Assembly: GCF_046602855.1 (NCBI RefSeq)
Contig: NZ_JBKINJ010000001.1
Location: forward strand, 1,240,001 to 1,304,000
From: Gracilimonas sp046602855
GTDB taxonomy: Bacteria; Bacteroidota; Rhodothermia; Balneolales; Balneolaceae
Reading direction: 5' to 3'
DNA length: 64,000 bases
Part shown: positions 53,436-62,656 of the stretch, piece by piece
Position numbering within the stretch: the stretch's first letter is position 1
Layout: each line of letters begins with the position of its first letter
Translations under genes and position numbers: made by a program
The notes under the pieces: model-generated
The model's database searches: none
What the model saw: the letters and a program-made list of their open reading frames with translations, nothing else
Told to the model about the DNA's origin: nothing

Positions 53436-54845
53436 ATGTTAACTATTGAAGAAAAGAATTTAACACCTCAGCAGATAGTATCTGAACTGAATAAATATAT
53501 TGTAGGTCAGCAGTCTGCGAAGAGATCGGTTTCAATTGCACTTCGTAACCGATGGAGAAGGCTGAATGCCGAAGAGGAGATCCGAGAGGAGATCATACCA
53601 AATAATATTTTACTGATCGGCCCAACCGGAGTCGGAAAAACAGAGATCGCCAGAAGGCTTGCAAAGTTGGCTCATGCTCCTTTCATGAAAGTTGAGGCCT
53701 CAAAATTCACTGAGGTTGGATATGTTGGACGAGATGTGGAATCTATGATCCGTGATCTGACCGACGTTGCCATTAGTATGGTGAAGAAAGAAATGCAGGA
53801 TCGCGTTAAAGAGAAAGCAGCTCAGAAAGCAGAAGAAAGAATACTCGATATCCTTATCCCTCCTGTTAAAAAGAGTGGTGTTGGCTTTAACAGTTCATCA
53901 TCCGGCAAAGAAGATTTTGATCCGAAAAATGCCACTGATTCAGAATTAAATGAGCGAACCCGTGAACGGTTCAGGGAAAAGCTGAAAGACGGTGAATTGG
54001 AAAACCGAGAGATAGAAATTGAAGTCAAATCCAGCAAAAGCCCAATGATGCAGGTATTTGGTCCGCAAGGAATGGAAGAGATGGGCATCAATTTGCAGGA
54101 TATGTTGGGTAATCTTGGAAAGGGAAATAACAAGTCGAAAAGAAAACTTCCGATCAGTGAAGCACGTGAGCTTCTAACTGAAGAAGAAGCCGAAAAGCTC
54201 ATCGATCATGAAACAGCCGTACAAGAGGCCCTGGAAAGAGTTCAAAAACAAGGCATCGTCTTTATTGACGAGATCGATAAGATCGCTGAATCATCAAGCG
54301 GCGGCGGAAAAGGCGGACCTGACGTAAGCCGTCAGGGTGTGCAGCGCGACCTCCTCCCTGTTGTTGAAGGAAGTGCGGTTAACACTAAACACGGGATCGT
54401 GAAGACTGATCACATATTGTTTATTGGATCCGGGGCTTTTCATGTTTCCAAGCCATCTGATCTCATCCCCGAACTTCAGGGTAGATTTCCTATCCGCGTG
54501 GAACTAAGCTCACTGACCGAAGATGACTTCGTTGATATTTTATCCAAGCCGAAGAATGCCCTTACCAAACAGTATATTGCCATGCTAAAAACTGAGGGTG
54601 TGGAAATAGAATTTAAAGAAGATGCCATCAGAGAAATTGCCCGCATTGCTGCAGAGGTGAATTCTTCTGTTGAGAACATCGGTGCAAGGCGGCTGCACAC
54701 GATCATGTCCTCATTGTTTGACGAATTGTTGTTTGCCGTTCCTGATGACATTAATTCCGGAAAGATCACCATCGATAAGGCTTACGTGGACAAGCAACTG
54801 ACCGATATTGTAAAAGACAAAGATCTGAGCCACTACATACTTTAA
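53436..54845 (+). CDS. hslU: ATP-dependent protease HslU, ATPase subunit
   Basis: AAA+ unfoldase of 469 residues that feeds HslV. It begins LTPQQIVSELNKYIVGQQSAK; Walker A is GPTGVGKTEIARRLAKLA; TEVGYVGRDVESMIRDL is the pore-loop GYVG region; the I-domain spans about 125-265; Walker B is GIVFIDEIDKIAESS; the C-terminus ends LSHYIL, as needed to dock in HslV. Start taken at the ATG just after the hslV stop, not the TTG overlapping it. Confidence 0.97.
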   Translation: MLTIEEKNLTPQQIVSELNKYIVGQQSAKRSVSIALRNRWRRLNAEEEIREEIIPNNILLIGPTGVGKTEIARRLAKLAHAPFMKVEASKFTEVGYVGRDVESMIRDLTDVAISMVKKEMQDRVKEKAAQKAEERILDILIPPVKKSGVGFNSSSSGKEDFDPKNATDSELNERTRERFREKLKDGELENREIEIEVKSSKSPMMQVFGPQGMEEMGINLQDMLGNLGKGNNKSKRKLPISEARELLTEEEAEKLIDHETAVQEALERVQKQGIVFIDEIDKIAESSSGGGKGGPDVSRQGVQRDLLPVVEGSAVNTKHGIVKTDHILFIGSGAFHVSKPSDLIPELQGRFPIRVELSSLTEDDFVDILSKPKNALTKQYIAMLKTEGVEIEFKEDAIREIARIAAEVNSSVENIGARRLHTIMSSLFDELLFAVPDDINSGKITIDKAYVDKQLTDIVKDKDLSHYIL

Positions 54846-54978
54846 CAGTATATTAAGTGTTAATAAATAACCATACCCTCACAATTGTGGTATACTTAAT
54901 TATTTAGTACACTCGTTCTGAACGGAACTGTCTGTGCCAGAATTGGTTCTGATCTATAAGTATAAGTAAAGACGTAAT

Positions 54979-56898
54979 ATGATCTACATGCATTTAAAAA
55001 AGATATTATTTCCAAACATTCTAATTCTGTTGCTGCTTGCTACTCTCCGTTTCACGGGGATAGATCCGGTAATTCAGTCAGATAATAACGATACCGAAAA
55101 CCTGACCAAGTACCATCAGGCCCAGAGAAGTATCATTACCAATTATTTCAAGGAACCTGACCTCAATGAAATGTATAAGACCAGTATCAAATACATGGTC
55201 AAAGCCATTACGGACAGTACTTTGGAGATCACTTCCTCTCCTGCAGATACCACTTTCGATGGTGTGGAAATTGCATCAATAAGAGATTCCTTCAGAAATT
55301 TTGAGCGGGCCTATCTTTATGTAGCTAATAACAGTGACGATGAAAACATGGGTAAGCTCACAGAAGCTGCCATCAGAGGTATGTTTTCAACACTGGATCC
55401 CCATTCCGTTTATATTGAAGCTGAAGATAATGAACAGATTCAGGCTGAATTTGCCGGAAAATTTCAGGGAATCGGTGTTCAGTTTCAGATCATTCAGGAC
55501 ACTATTACAGTGATCACAGCAATATCCGGAGGTCCCAGTGAGCAGCTTGGAATTCGCTCCGGTGACCGTATAATCGAGATCGAAGATTCTTCATCCGTTG
55601 GATTCACGAACGAAATGGTACTGCGAAGATTACGTGGTGAAAAAGGCACAAAAGTTGACGTAACTATCAAACGTCCAAATGTCAGAGAACCGATCAATTT
55701 TACCATAACACGTGATGATATTCCGCTCTACACCGTTGATGCCTCATACATGCTTGATAGCCATACCGGCTACATCAAGATCAATCGTTTTGCGGCCACT
55801 ACGCATGATGAATTCATGCAGGCTACCAAAGAGCTAAGAGCTGAAGGTATGGATCGCCTCGTTCTTGATCTTAGGGGCAATCCCGGTGGTTATCTGAGCC
55901 AGGCTATAGCCATTGCAGAAGAATTTTTTCCGCGCGGAACCGAACTGGTATCCACCAAAAGTAAGCACAAACGCTTTAACGGTGAGTATTTTTCCAGGAA
56001 AGACGGTTCTTATATTGACAAACCCGTCATTGTTCTGGTTGACGAAGGAGCTGCTTCTGCCAGTGAGATCGTGAGTGGAGCTATACAAGACCATGACCGC
56101 GGACTGATCGTAGGAAAACGAACTTTCGGTAAAGGTTTGGTACAGCAACAGTATGAGTTGGTTGATAAAAGCAGCGTTCGTGTGACAATCTCACGATACT
56201 ATACGCCATCCGGCCGAATGATCCAGAAGCCTTTTGTTGAAGGTGGTGAGGAATATGCATATGAGATCTATAGAAGAGATAATGCTATGGATGATGCATC
56301 TGAATTCATTAATCACATACCCGACTCTCTTAAATACGAAACAGATGGTGGCAGAACTGTTTATGGCGGTGGGGGTATTGTTCCCGATTACATTGTACCT
56401 GCAGATACTTCTACCTCAGCTTATATTTTTAACTTTGCCATTCGCAATCAGGCATCGTTTGATTACGTACGTAATTATCTTGATGATAACGGCGAAGCTT
56501 TCAGAGCAGAATGGGAATCTGATTTTGAGACATTCAGAGAAAACTTTGAATGGAAGGAATCTCATGTAGAAGGCCTGAGATCTCTTCTTATTGAAAGAGG
56601 CATGTTTATCTCTGATACTGTAGAGACACCAGATTTCAGAAACGACACATTATTTGTACCAAAAGGTCACTTTGAAGATATCTCTTGGTTACTTGAAGGC
56701 AGGATGAAAGCCGAATTAGCACGGCAGGTTTGGGGAATGGAATACTTTTACCCTATTGTAAACGACGTATTTGATAATACGCTGAAAAAAGCGATGACCC
56801 TATGGGATGCTGTAGCCAAACTGGAGGAATTAGCCAACGGAAACTCAAAAGCATCTGCTACTATTGGTAACCTAACCGGAAATGATAACGATGAATAG
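54979..56898 (+). CDS. S41-family (CtpA-like) processing protease
   Basis: Exported serine protease, 639 residues. N-terminal signal or anchor to about residue 26, a helical segment, a PDZ domain (about 150-235: FQGIGVQFQIIQDTI; GDRIIEIEDSSSVGF), then the S41 catalytic domain: LVLDLRGNPGGYLSQAIAIA, and the Ser-Lys dyad in DEGAASASEIVSGAIQ and VGKRTFGKGLVQ. The last ~170 residues are an extra helical domain found in Bacteroidota tail-specific proteases. Probably trims periplasmic or lipoprotein substrates. Confidence 0.94.
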   Translation: MIYMHLKKILFPNILILLLLATLRFTGIDPVIQSDNNDTENLTKYHQAQRSIITNYFKEPDLNEMYKTSIKYMVKAITDSTLEITSSPADTTFDGVEIASIRDSFRNFERAYLYVANNSDDENMGKLTEAAIRGMFSTLDPHSVYIEAEDNEQIQAEFAGKFQGIGVQFQIIQDTITVITAISGGPSEQLGIRSGDRIIEIEDSSSVGFTNEMVLRRLRGEKGTKVDVTIKRPNVREPINFTITRDDIPLYTVDASYMLDSHTGYIKINRFAATTHDEFMQATKELRAEGMDRLVLDLRGNPGGYLSQAIAIAEEFFPRGTELVSTKSKHKRFNGEYFSRKDGSYIDKPVIVLVDEGAASASEIVSGAIQDHDRGLIVGKRTFGKGLVQQQYELVDKSSVRVTISRYYTPSGRMIQKPFVEGGEEYAYEIYRRDNAMDDASEFINHIPDSLKYETDGGRTVYGGGGIVPDYIVPADTSTSAYIFNFAIRNQASFDYVRNYLDDNGEAFRAEWESDFETFRENFEWKESHVEGLRSLLIERGMFISDTVETPDFRNDTLFVPKGHFEDISWLLEGRMKAELARQVWGMEYFYPIVNDVFDNTLKKAMTLWDAVAKLEELANGNSKASATIGNLTGNDNDE

Positions 56899-56920
56899 TT
56901 TCAAAATTTTATTGATATAG

Positions 56921-56948
56921 AAAAAGGCCTCAAATGAGGCCTTTTTTA
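56921..56948. terminator. Bidirectional terminator between the S41 protease and acyl-CoA ligase genes
   Basis: ggcctc and gaggcc, extended by A and T runs to an eleven-base-pair stem with an aaat loop. It lies 22 bases after the protease stop, and on the other strand 50 bases past the ligase stop. Confidence 0.92.
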
Positions 56949-56997
56949 TTTTATATGATTTTCCAAATTATCGACAGATATATGTGACTTTCCATAA

Positions 56998-58878
56998 TCA
57001 ATCATCATCTTTGAAAATATCCTCGATCAAGTGTCCGTATTTTTCTGCAATTACACGTCGTTTCACTTTTAGTGTTGGAGTTATCTCTCCGGTCTCTACA
57101 GTAAACTCATTAGCCACGAGCCTGAAATCTCTGACCTTTTCGTGAGAGGCCAGTTCCTTCGAAAAGGCCCTTAACTCCTTCTTGTATATATCTTTTACCT
57201 CGTCCAGTTCAATAAGATCTTCATTGTCTTTGAATGACAAGCCCTGCTCTTTTGCCCACTTACTGAGCGCTTCAAAATCAGGGACAATAATCGCAGCCAT
57301 GTAATTCTGTGCTTCACCAACCACAACGATCTGATCGATCCATTTACTGGTCTTGAAGAGGTCTTCTATCGGGCCTGGATAAATATTTTTACCACCGGCA
57401 TTAACGATCATATGCTTGATACGATCTGTGATCTTCAGAAACCCGTCCTCAAATTTACCAACGTCCCCGGTATGCAGCCAGTCATCATCGTCTATCATCT
57501 CCTTGGTAGCTTGCTTATTGTTCCAATAGCCCTTCATAACGTTAGGACCTTTGCATAGAATCTCTCCTTCTTCTGAGCTAAGGTCAATTGGATAATCTTC
57601 CCCACTGATGGTTGCAAGCATTTCACCGTTTTCCAGGCTTTGAATTCCAACTGTGACACCAGGTATGATGGTACCTACGGCCCCGATCTTTTCTTTTCCG
57701 GGTTGGTTGGCTGCCATTACCGGTGAGGTCTCCGTAAGTCCATATCCCTGCAAGATATTCATGCCTGCACACTGAAAGAAGGTATCGATCTCAGGTGGTA
57801 AAGCCGCTCCACCTGATACGAATAATCTTACATGGCCACCGGTACGTTCCTTCAATTTATCAAATACGAGTTTATCCGCTATTTTCTTCTGAAGGGTAAC
57901 CAGCCCGCGTTGACCTTCCGCATACTTCTGACCGGTTTCAACGGCCCACTCGAATATTTTTTTCTTAGTATCGCTTCCTTCTTCAACACTCTTAACAATG
58001 AGGTTGTACATTTTTTCAAACAACCGTGGCACACTGATCATGATAGTGGGTTGTACCTCCGGCATGTTACGGGAAACCGTATCAACACTTTCAGCATAAT
58101 AGATCTCTACACCACTTGATAGTGTGGCATAGTATCCTGCTGTTCTTTCAAAAGAATGACAAAGCGGGAGAAAGGAAAGTAACCGATCCTTATCATCCCA
58201 GTAAATATGCTGGGTAGCCGCTTTAACATTTGACACAATGTTATTATGGGTCAGCATAGCACCTTTGGGTTGACCGGTGGTACCCGATGTATAGATCAAG
58301 GTAGCCACGTCAGACGGCTTAACCATTTTACTCCGTTCTTTAATAGCCTTTTTATGCTTTTCTATATGCTTGCCACCTTCAATAAGCATGTCATCATACA
58401 TTTGTACAAAATCATGTTCCATTAGGTGCTTGAGTGTAGGTTCATCAAAGGCTACAACCTGCTCCAATTCTTTACAATTCTCAAAAACCTCTACAGCTTT
58501 TTTTAACTGAAGTCCAGTGGAAACAAAAAAAATCTTGGCACCCGAATCTTTCAATATAAATTCACACTGATGAGAAGGGAGCGTAGTATAAAGAGAAACG
58601 TTAATGGCTCCTACAAGCTGAATGGCAAGATCAACGGCCACCCATTCATATCTATTCTCACTGAGTATACCAACCCTGTCCCCCTTTTCGATCCCTCTTT
58701 CTATCAGGTAGGTGGCTATAGAGTATACATCGTCAGTTACCTGATCCCAGTGTATCGGCACATACGGCTGATCAGGAGTTGGCTTATAGTAAAAAGGCTT
58801 TTTGTCCGTCCCACTGTATTTGTGAGAGAGGTTTAAAAATAATTCTGTCAGTGTTTCAAAAGGGACTACAGTAGGCAT
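56998..58878 (-). CDS. Long-chain fatty-acid CoA ligase (AMP-binding)
   Basis: Adenylate-forming ligase of 626 residues of the long-chain acyl-CoA synthetase type. P-loop TLIYTSGTTGQPKGAMLTHNN, LQGYGLTETSPVMAAN with the ATP-binding Glu, and DWLHTGDVGKFEDGFLKITDR for the A8-type hinge and ribose binding, then NAGGKNIYPGPIED. Such a long C-terminal part is normal for the FAA1/FadD15 group. Activates fatty acids for lipid synthesis or oxidation. Diverges from the Fur-family regulator. Confidence 0.94.
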   Translation of the reverse strand: MPTVVPFETLTELFLNLSHKYSGTDKKPFYYKPTPDQPYVPIHWDQVTDDVYSIATYLIERGIEKGDRVGILSENRYEWVAVDLAIQLVGAINVSLYTTLPSHQCEFILKDSGAKIFFVSTGLQLKKAVEVFENCKELEQVVAFDEPTLKHLMEHDFVQMYDDMLIEGGKHIEKHKKAIKERSKMVKPSDVATLIYTSGTTGQPKGAMLTHNNIVSNVKAATQHIYWDDKDRLLSFLPLCHSFERTAGYYATLSSGVEIYYAESVDTVSRNMPEVQPTIMISVPRLFEKMYNLIVKSVEEGSDTKKKIFEWAVETGQKYAEGQRGLVTLQKKIADKLVFDKLKERTGGHVRLFVSGGAALPPEIDTFFQCAGMNILQGYGLTETSPVMAANQPGKEKIGAVGTIIPGVTVGIQSLENGEMLATISGEDYPIDLSSEEGEILCKGPNVMKGYWNNKQATKEMIDDDDWLHTGDVGKFEDGFLKITDRIKHMIVNAGGKNIYPGPIEDLFKTSKWIDQIVVVGEAQNYMAAIIVPDFEALSKWAKEQGLSFKDNEDLIELDEVKDIYKKELRAFSKELASHEKVRDFRLVANEFTVETGEITPTLKVKRRVIAEKYGHLIEDIFKDDD

Positions 58879-58995
58879 ATTTAACTAGTTTATTCCGGCT
58901 TTAACTCCGCTGAAATATAATACTCTTAAAATGAAAAGCCTGAGTTTCATATGCATGTTTACAAGTTGTATATTTAGGCGAATCAAAAGAGTTTT

Positions 58996-59502
58996 ATGGC
59001 ACATCCAGCACACGAAGATACAGTAAATCTTGTAAAGGAGATATTTCGTTCCTATTTAAAAGAAAGAAACCAGCGCCAGACCCCTGAGCGCTTTATGGTT
59101 CTGGAAGAGATATATACGGCAGACGGGCATTTTGATGCCGACGATATTTTCTTCAGGATGAAAGAAGGAGGAACCAGAGTTTCGAGAGCAACGGTCTATA
59201 ATACACTTGACCTTCTTGTGGAGTGTGGATTGGTTCAGCGACAGCAGTTTGGGAAGAGTCAATATTATTATGAGCGTGCCTACGCCTACCAACAGCACGA
59301 TCATATAATTTGCAGGGAATGCGGACACGTACTTGAGTTCTGTGATCCCAGAATTGGCGAGATCCAGCGCATGTTATCTGAGATACACGACATGGATATT
59401 GACGGACACTCCCTCCACTTCTTTGGGACCTGCACTGATACAGAAGCCTGTGAGGCCCGCAAAAAAGCCAATAACAACAAACTTGCGTCTGTTAAAGACT
59501 GA
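58996..59502 (+). CDS. Fur-family transcriptional regulator
   Basis: Dimeric metal- or peroxide-sensing repressor, 168 residues. The winged-helix part has NQRQTPERFMVLEEIYT, DIFFRMKEGGTRVSRATVYN and LLVECGLVQ. The metal domain has QHDHIICRECGHVLEFCDP, typical of Fur/PerR, and a CXXXXC-like GTCTDTEAC at the end. The histidines fit Fur or PerR, but the sequence alone does not decide the metal. It lies 117 bases from the divergent ligase gene and may regulate it and itself. Confidence 0.93.
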   Translation: MAHPAHEDTVNLVKEIFRSYLKERNQRQTPERFMVLEEIYTADGHFDADDIFFRMKEGGTRVSRATVYNTLDLLVECGLVQRQQFGKSQYYYERAYAYQQHDHIICRECGHVLEFCDPRIGEIQRMLSEIHDMDIDGHSLHFFGTCTDTEACEARKKANNNKLASVKD

Positions 59503-59510
59503 TGCTCAAA

Positions 59511-61724
59511 TCAGGCGAGAACATTCTCTTTGCCTGAATCTGATACAAACAGACATGCTGATTTTGTCAGTTCCACGTAACTGCGCAAGGTATCAAGATC
59601 AAATGAATCGGGTAACCCCATGATATCAAGATCAGCCTGCGGAGACGTTCTTAGCTGTTCCTCAAAACTTCCGATCTCGACATGTGCTGTAACACCGGAA
59701 AGCCGGGCTAACTCAATCAGATTTTCTAAGTATTTATAAGCTTTTTCAACTTCATGCTCTTCAACAACTGTTATTATTCTCATCTTAGCTCCCCAATTTA
59801 CCTTTAACTTATAGGCTGTAAGTAAAGCCAGATCTACGTTTCCAAGATTCATTTCGAGGTCCCAGTCAGGTGATTTTTCTCTTAACCAAACGTTGATTGA
59901 GGCACTTCTTCCAAGTTGAGCAATATTATCCTCAGCATATAACTGAACCCCGGTTTGATGGATCTTTGCTTCTTCAATGATCGACCTGATCTCATCATCA
60001 TTCACATTTTCATAAGGCAGCCGGAGAAATAAAATATTGGGCTTAAAGAACGTACCCTGCAGTGTTTGCATGGAATTCAGCACAGCTTCCGTATAATTCT
60101 GTGATTCAATGATTGTCCACCGGGTGTATACATTTTCTGTACTGAATGACATTGACACGTCCATCAGGTCATCCCAAAATGTGTTTACATCTCTTTTACC
60201 CTGGATCCCAACAATTTTCAACGACCCTTTAGGATAGACGAGATTCCGGATCAGACTGAAACTTCCTCTGAGTTCCCTTGCGCTTTTGACAGGTACCAAT
60301 AAATTCGGTTTCCAAGCTCTTTCATTGTTCTCAGGTAGCATGGATACCTTTTTGGCTGCCCATTCAGCAAGTGATACAAATAGTCCACTTCTCATATCTC
60401 CATAAGGCACTTTGAGCTGCCGATTTGAAAGATATAAGTAGGTTGCAATAACAAACCCCATTGAAATGATACCAAATGTGGAATTGATCACAAACATGGT
60501 AAAGACACAACCCAACGTACCCAAAGCAGGTACAAAACGCGGGATTTGAAATGTCGGCCGGAAACTAATCATATCCATTTGCTGCTCAATGAAAACCACC
60601 AGATTGATCATCATATATGTAATGAGGAAAAACATGGTTATTAACGGAGCTATGGTATTAAGATCACGTACCATGATCGTAGCCAATACAATGATACCAG
60701 TGAGCATGATCGCATTTCGCGGCTCTCCATTTTTCGAAAGTTTTGCAAATCTGTCACCACTTGGGAAGATCCTATGTTCTCCCAAAGCTTGCAGGATACG
60801 CGGAGCTCCTACAATAGAAGCCAAAGCTGATGAGAAAGTGGCACCAAGTAATCCTCCTAAAACGGCGGGCGACCAATAGGCATAGTCTATCATTACGTTG
60901 TAATTAGTTACCAGCTCATCAACCGAAGCAACCCTTGCGAGCCAATAGCCCATAGCCAAGTAAATCACGTAGCTAATAGCAATTGCGGATAACGTGCCTT
61001 TTGGAATACTTTTTTTAGGATCTTTTAACTCCCCACTCATATTCGCGCCGGCCATTATACCGGTTGCAGCCGGAAATAACACCGCAAATACGATCCAAAA
61101 AGAGGCTCCCTGAAAACCATATTCAGGGGCTCCCGGGTAATCTCCCCACCACTGAACTTCATGAACAAGTGCTCCATCAAATACACTCAATCCCACGGAA
61201 ACCAATGCAGCAACGATCACAGCCAGGATCAGATATTGTACTTTAAAGGCAAGTTTGGCACTTAAAAAGGCTATAATAAATAGTGTAGCAAACACTGCCA
61301 GGTCAACGACAATGGCCATATGTTCCGGAAATATGTATAACCAGCCTTCCCTGAAACCGAAAATATACATTGTGATGGCAAAAGATTGCGACAGATACAA
61401 CGGGATACCAACACTTCCTCCAACTTCCAAACCCAGTGATTGCGAAATAATGGAATAGGCTCCACCGGCTTTTATCCTGATGTTTGTGGTTATGCACGAC
61501 ATCGATAAACCGGTAAAGATCACTATGGCAAATGCCAGAGAGATGATCAGCCATCCACCCAAAAGACCAGCATTTCCGATCACCCAACCTTCACGAAGGA
61601 ATAAAATAACCCCTAAAATGGTCAGTAAAGTTGGAACAAATACTCCGGAAATAGTCCCATATTTATTCTGATCCGGTGAAGATTGTTCGTCAACCTTATC
61701 TTGTAGAGTTTCTTCAGCTTGCAT
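59511..61724 (-). CDS. SLC12-like cation-chloride cotransporter / APC permease
   Basis: A 737-residue transporter. The first ~470 residues form about twelve helices of the APC fold: TISGVFVPTLLTILGVILFLR at the start (shown in part: GVILFLREGWVIGNAG), KAGGAYSIISQSLGLEVGG, FAVLFPAATGIMAGANMSG and GAPRILQALGEHRIFP. All are hallmarks of cation-chloride cotransporters. The last ~240 residues are a soluble domain like the SLC12 C-terminal domain. It probably moves K+ or Na+ with chloride, or amino acids; not decided. Its stop lies eight bases from that of the convergent fur-like gene. Confidence 0.9.
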   Translation of the reverse strand: MQAEETLQDKVDEQSSPDQNKYGTISGVFVPTLLTILGVILFLREGWVIGNAGLLGGWLIISLAFAIVIFTGLSMSCITTNIRIKAGGAYSIISQSLGLEVGGSVGIPLYLSQSFAITMYIFGFREGWLYIFPEHMAIVVDLAVFATLFIIAFLSAKLAFKVQYLILAVIVAALVSVGLSVFDGALVHEVQWWGDYPGAPEYGFQGASFWIVFAVLFPAATGIMAGANMSGELKDPKKSIPKGTLSAIAISYVIYLAMGYWLARVASVDELVTNYNVMIDYAYWSPAVLGGLLGATFSSALASIVGAPRILQALGEHRIFPSGDRFAKLSKNGEPRNAIMLTGIIVLATIMVRDLNTIAPLITMFFLITYMMINLVVFIEQQMDMISFRPTFQIPRFVPALGTLGCVFTMFVINSTFGIISMGFVIATYLYLSNRQLKVPYGDMRSGLFVSLAEWAAKKVSMLPENNERAWKPNLLVPVKSARELRGSFSLIRNLVYPKGSLKIVGIQGKRDVNTFWDDLMDVSMSFSTENVYTRWTIIESQNYTEAVLNSMQTLQGTFFKPNILFLRLPYENVNDDEIRSIIEEAKIHQTGVQLYAEDNIAQLGRSASINVWLREKSPDWDLEMNLGNVDLALLTAYKLKVNWGAKMRIITVVEEHEVEKAYKYLENLIELARLSGVTAHVEIGSFEEQLRTSPQADLDIMGLPDSFDLDTLRSYVELTKSACLFVSDSGKENVLA

Positions 61725-61770
61725 ATTCTATCTTAGAATTTTTGAGATATTAATAAAAAATCAGCAGAAC

Positions 61771-62655
61771 CTATTCAGAAATATAAGTTTCTTTGATAAA
61801 CCTTCTCGCTGCCCAACGGCTTCCCCACCACCCCATCAGCATGGACAGCAGCAACATAGCTCCCGCTAAAAAATACCAGCGGCCGAAAGGCCATTCTAAA
61901 ACACCCAGATCCGTCAGATAGTATGGGATAGCCAGTTCAAAAATAAAGAACACACTCAGTACTGCCAATAACCCAGCTATGACACCCTGCAGAATTCCCT
62001 CTACAATGAAAGGACTGCGAATGAATTTATGAGTGGCTCCAACCAGCTTCATTGCTCTGATAAGATCACGTTTTGCATAGATAGTTAGTCGTATGGTGTT
62101 GTAAACAAGCACCAGTGCTGCTAATAAGATGAGTATACCGATCCCGCCCCCAACCAGTGTGAAGGTGTTCAGGTTTGATTCCATGACACGAAGTAAGGCT
62201 GCATTATATTCAACCTCGTCAACTCCCCGAATATTCTGCAGCCTTGAAACCATAGTTTCAATGCTTTCGGCACCGGCATCGGTATTTACACTGAGTCGGT
62301 ATGAGGCAGGCAAGAAATTCAGTTCTGCCAGTTCCTCTACTCCGGCTCCAAATTCTTCCCTCATAATAGCAGATGCACTGTCCTTAGAGATATAAGTAGT
62401 TTCGAGAACCAATTCCTCCTGTGTTATCTGCTGCCGGATCTGATCCATCGTTCTGTCATCCACATCCAGTAAAAACACTTCCACTTCAACCAATTCTTTG
62501 ATCGACATGGCCTGGCTATAAACGTTAAACCCAATACGGGTAAGCACACCCAGTAACAGGACAGCCACAAACAGCGAAAATATTGACGTACTGGCTGCCA
62601 GTTTTGTACGTTTGATACCGGAAATACCTTCCCTAACAATGTATTTTATACTCAT
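61771..62655 (-). CDS. ftsX: Cell division protein FtsX
   Basis: Permease-like protein of 294 residues with four membrane helices: one N-terminal (about 22-45), an extracytoplasmic domain (about 50-165), then three. AIDIRAMKLVGATHKFIRSPFIVEG-like sequence (here LIRAMKLVGATHKFIRSPF) is the FtsX motif. With FtsE it controls septal peptidoglycan hydrolases; no ftsE is adjacent. It starts one base after the outer-membrane barrel gene and precedes the transporter by 46 bases. Confidence 0.94.
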   Translation of the reverse strand: MSIKYIVREGISGIKRTKLAASTSIFSLFVAVLLLGVLTRIGFNVYSQAMSIKELVEVEVFLLDVDDRTMDQIRQQITQEELVLETTYISKDSASAIMREEFGAGVEELAELNFLPASYRLSVNTDAGAESIETMVSRLQNIRGVDEVEYNAALLRVMESNLNTFTLVGGGIGILILLAALVLVYNTIRLTIYAKRDLIRAMKLVGATHKFIRSPFIVEGILQGVIAGLLAVLSVFFIFELAIPYYLTDLGVLEWPFGRWYFLAGAMLLLSMLMGWWGSRWAARRFIKETYISE

Positions 62656-62656
62656 A

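Noticed and set aside
54846..54978. Hairpin-like sequence after hslU
   Set aside because: Only short interrupted complementarity (atacc/ggtat) without a T-run; too weak to call a terminator.
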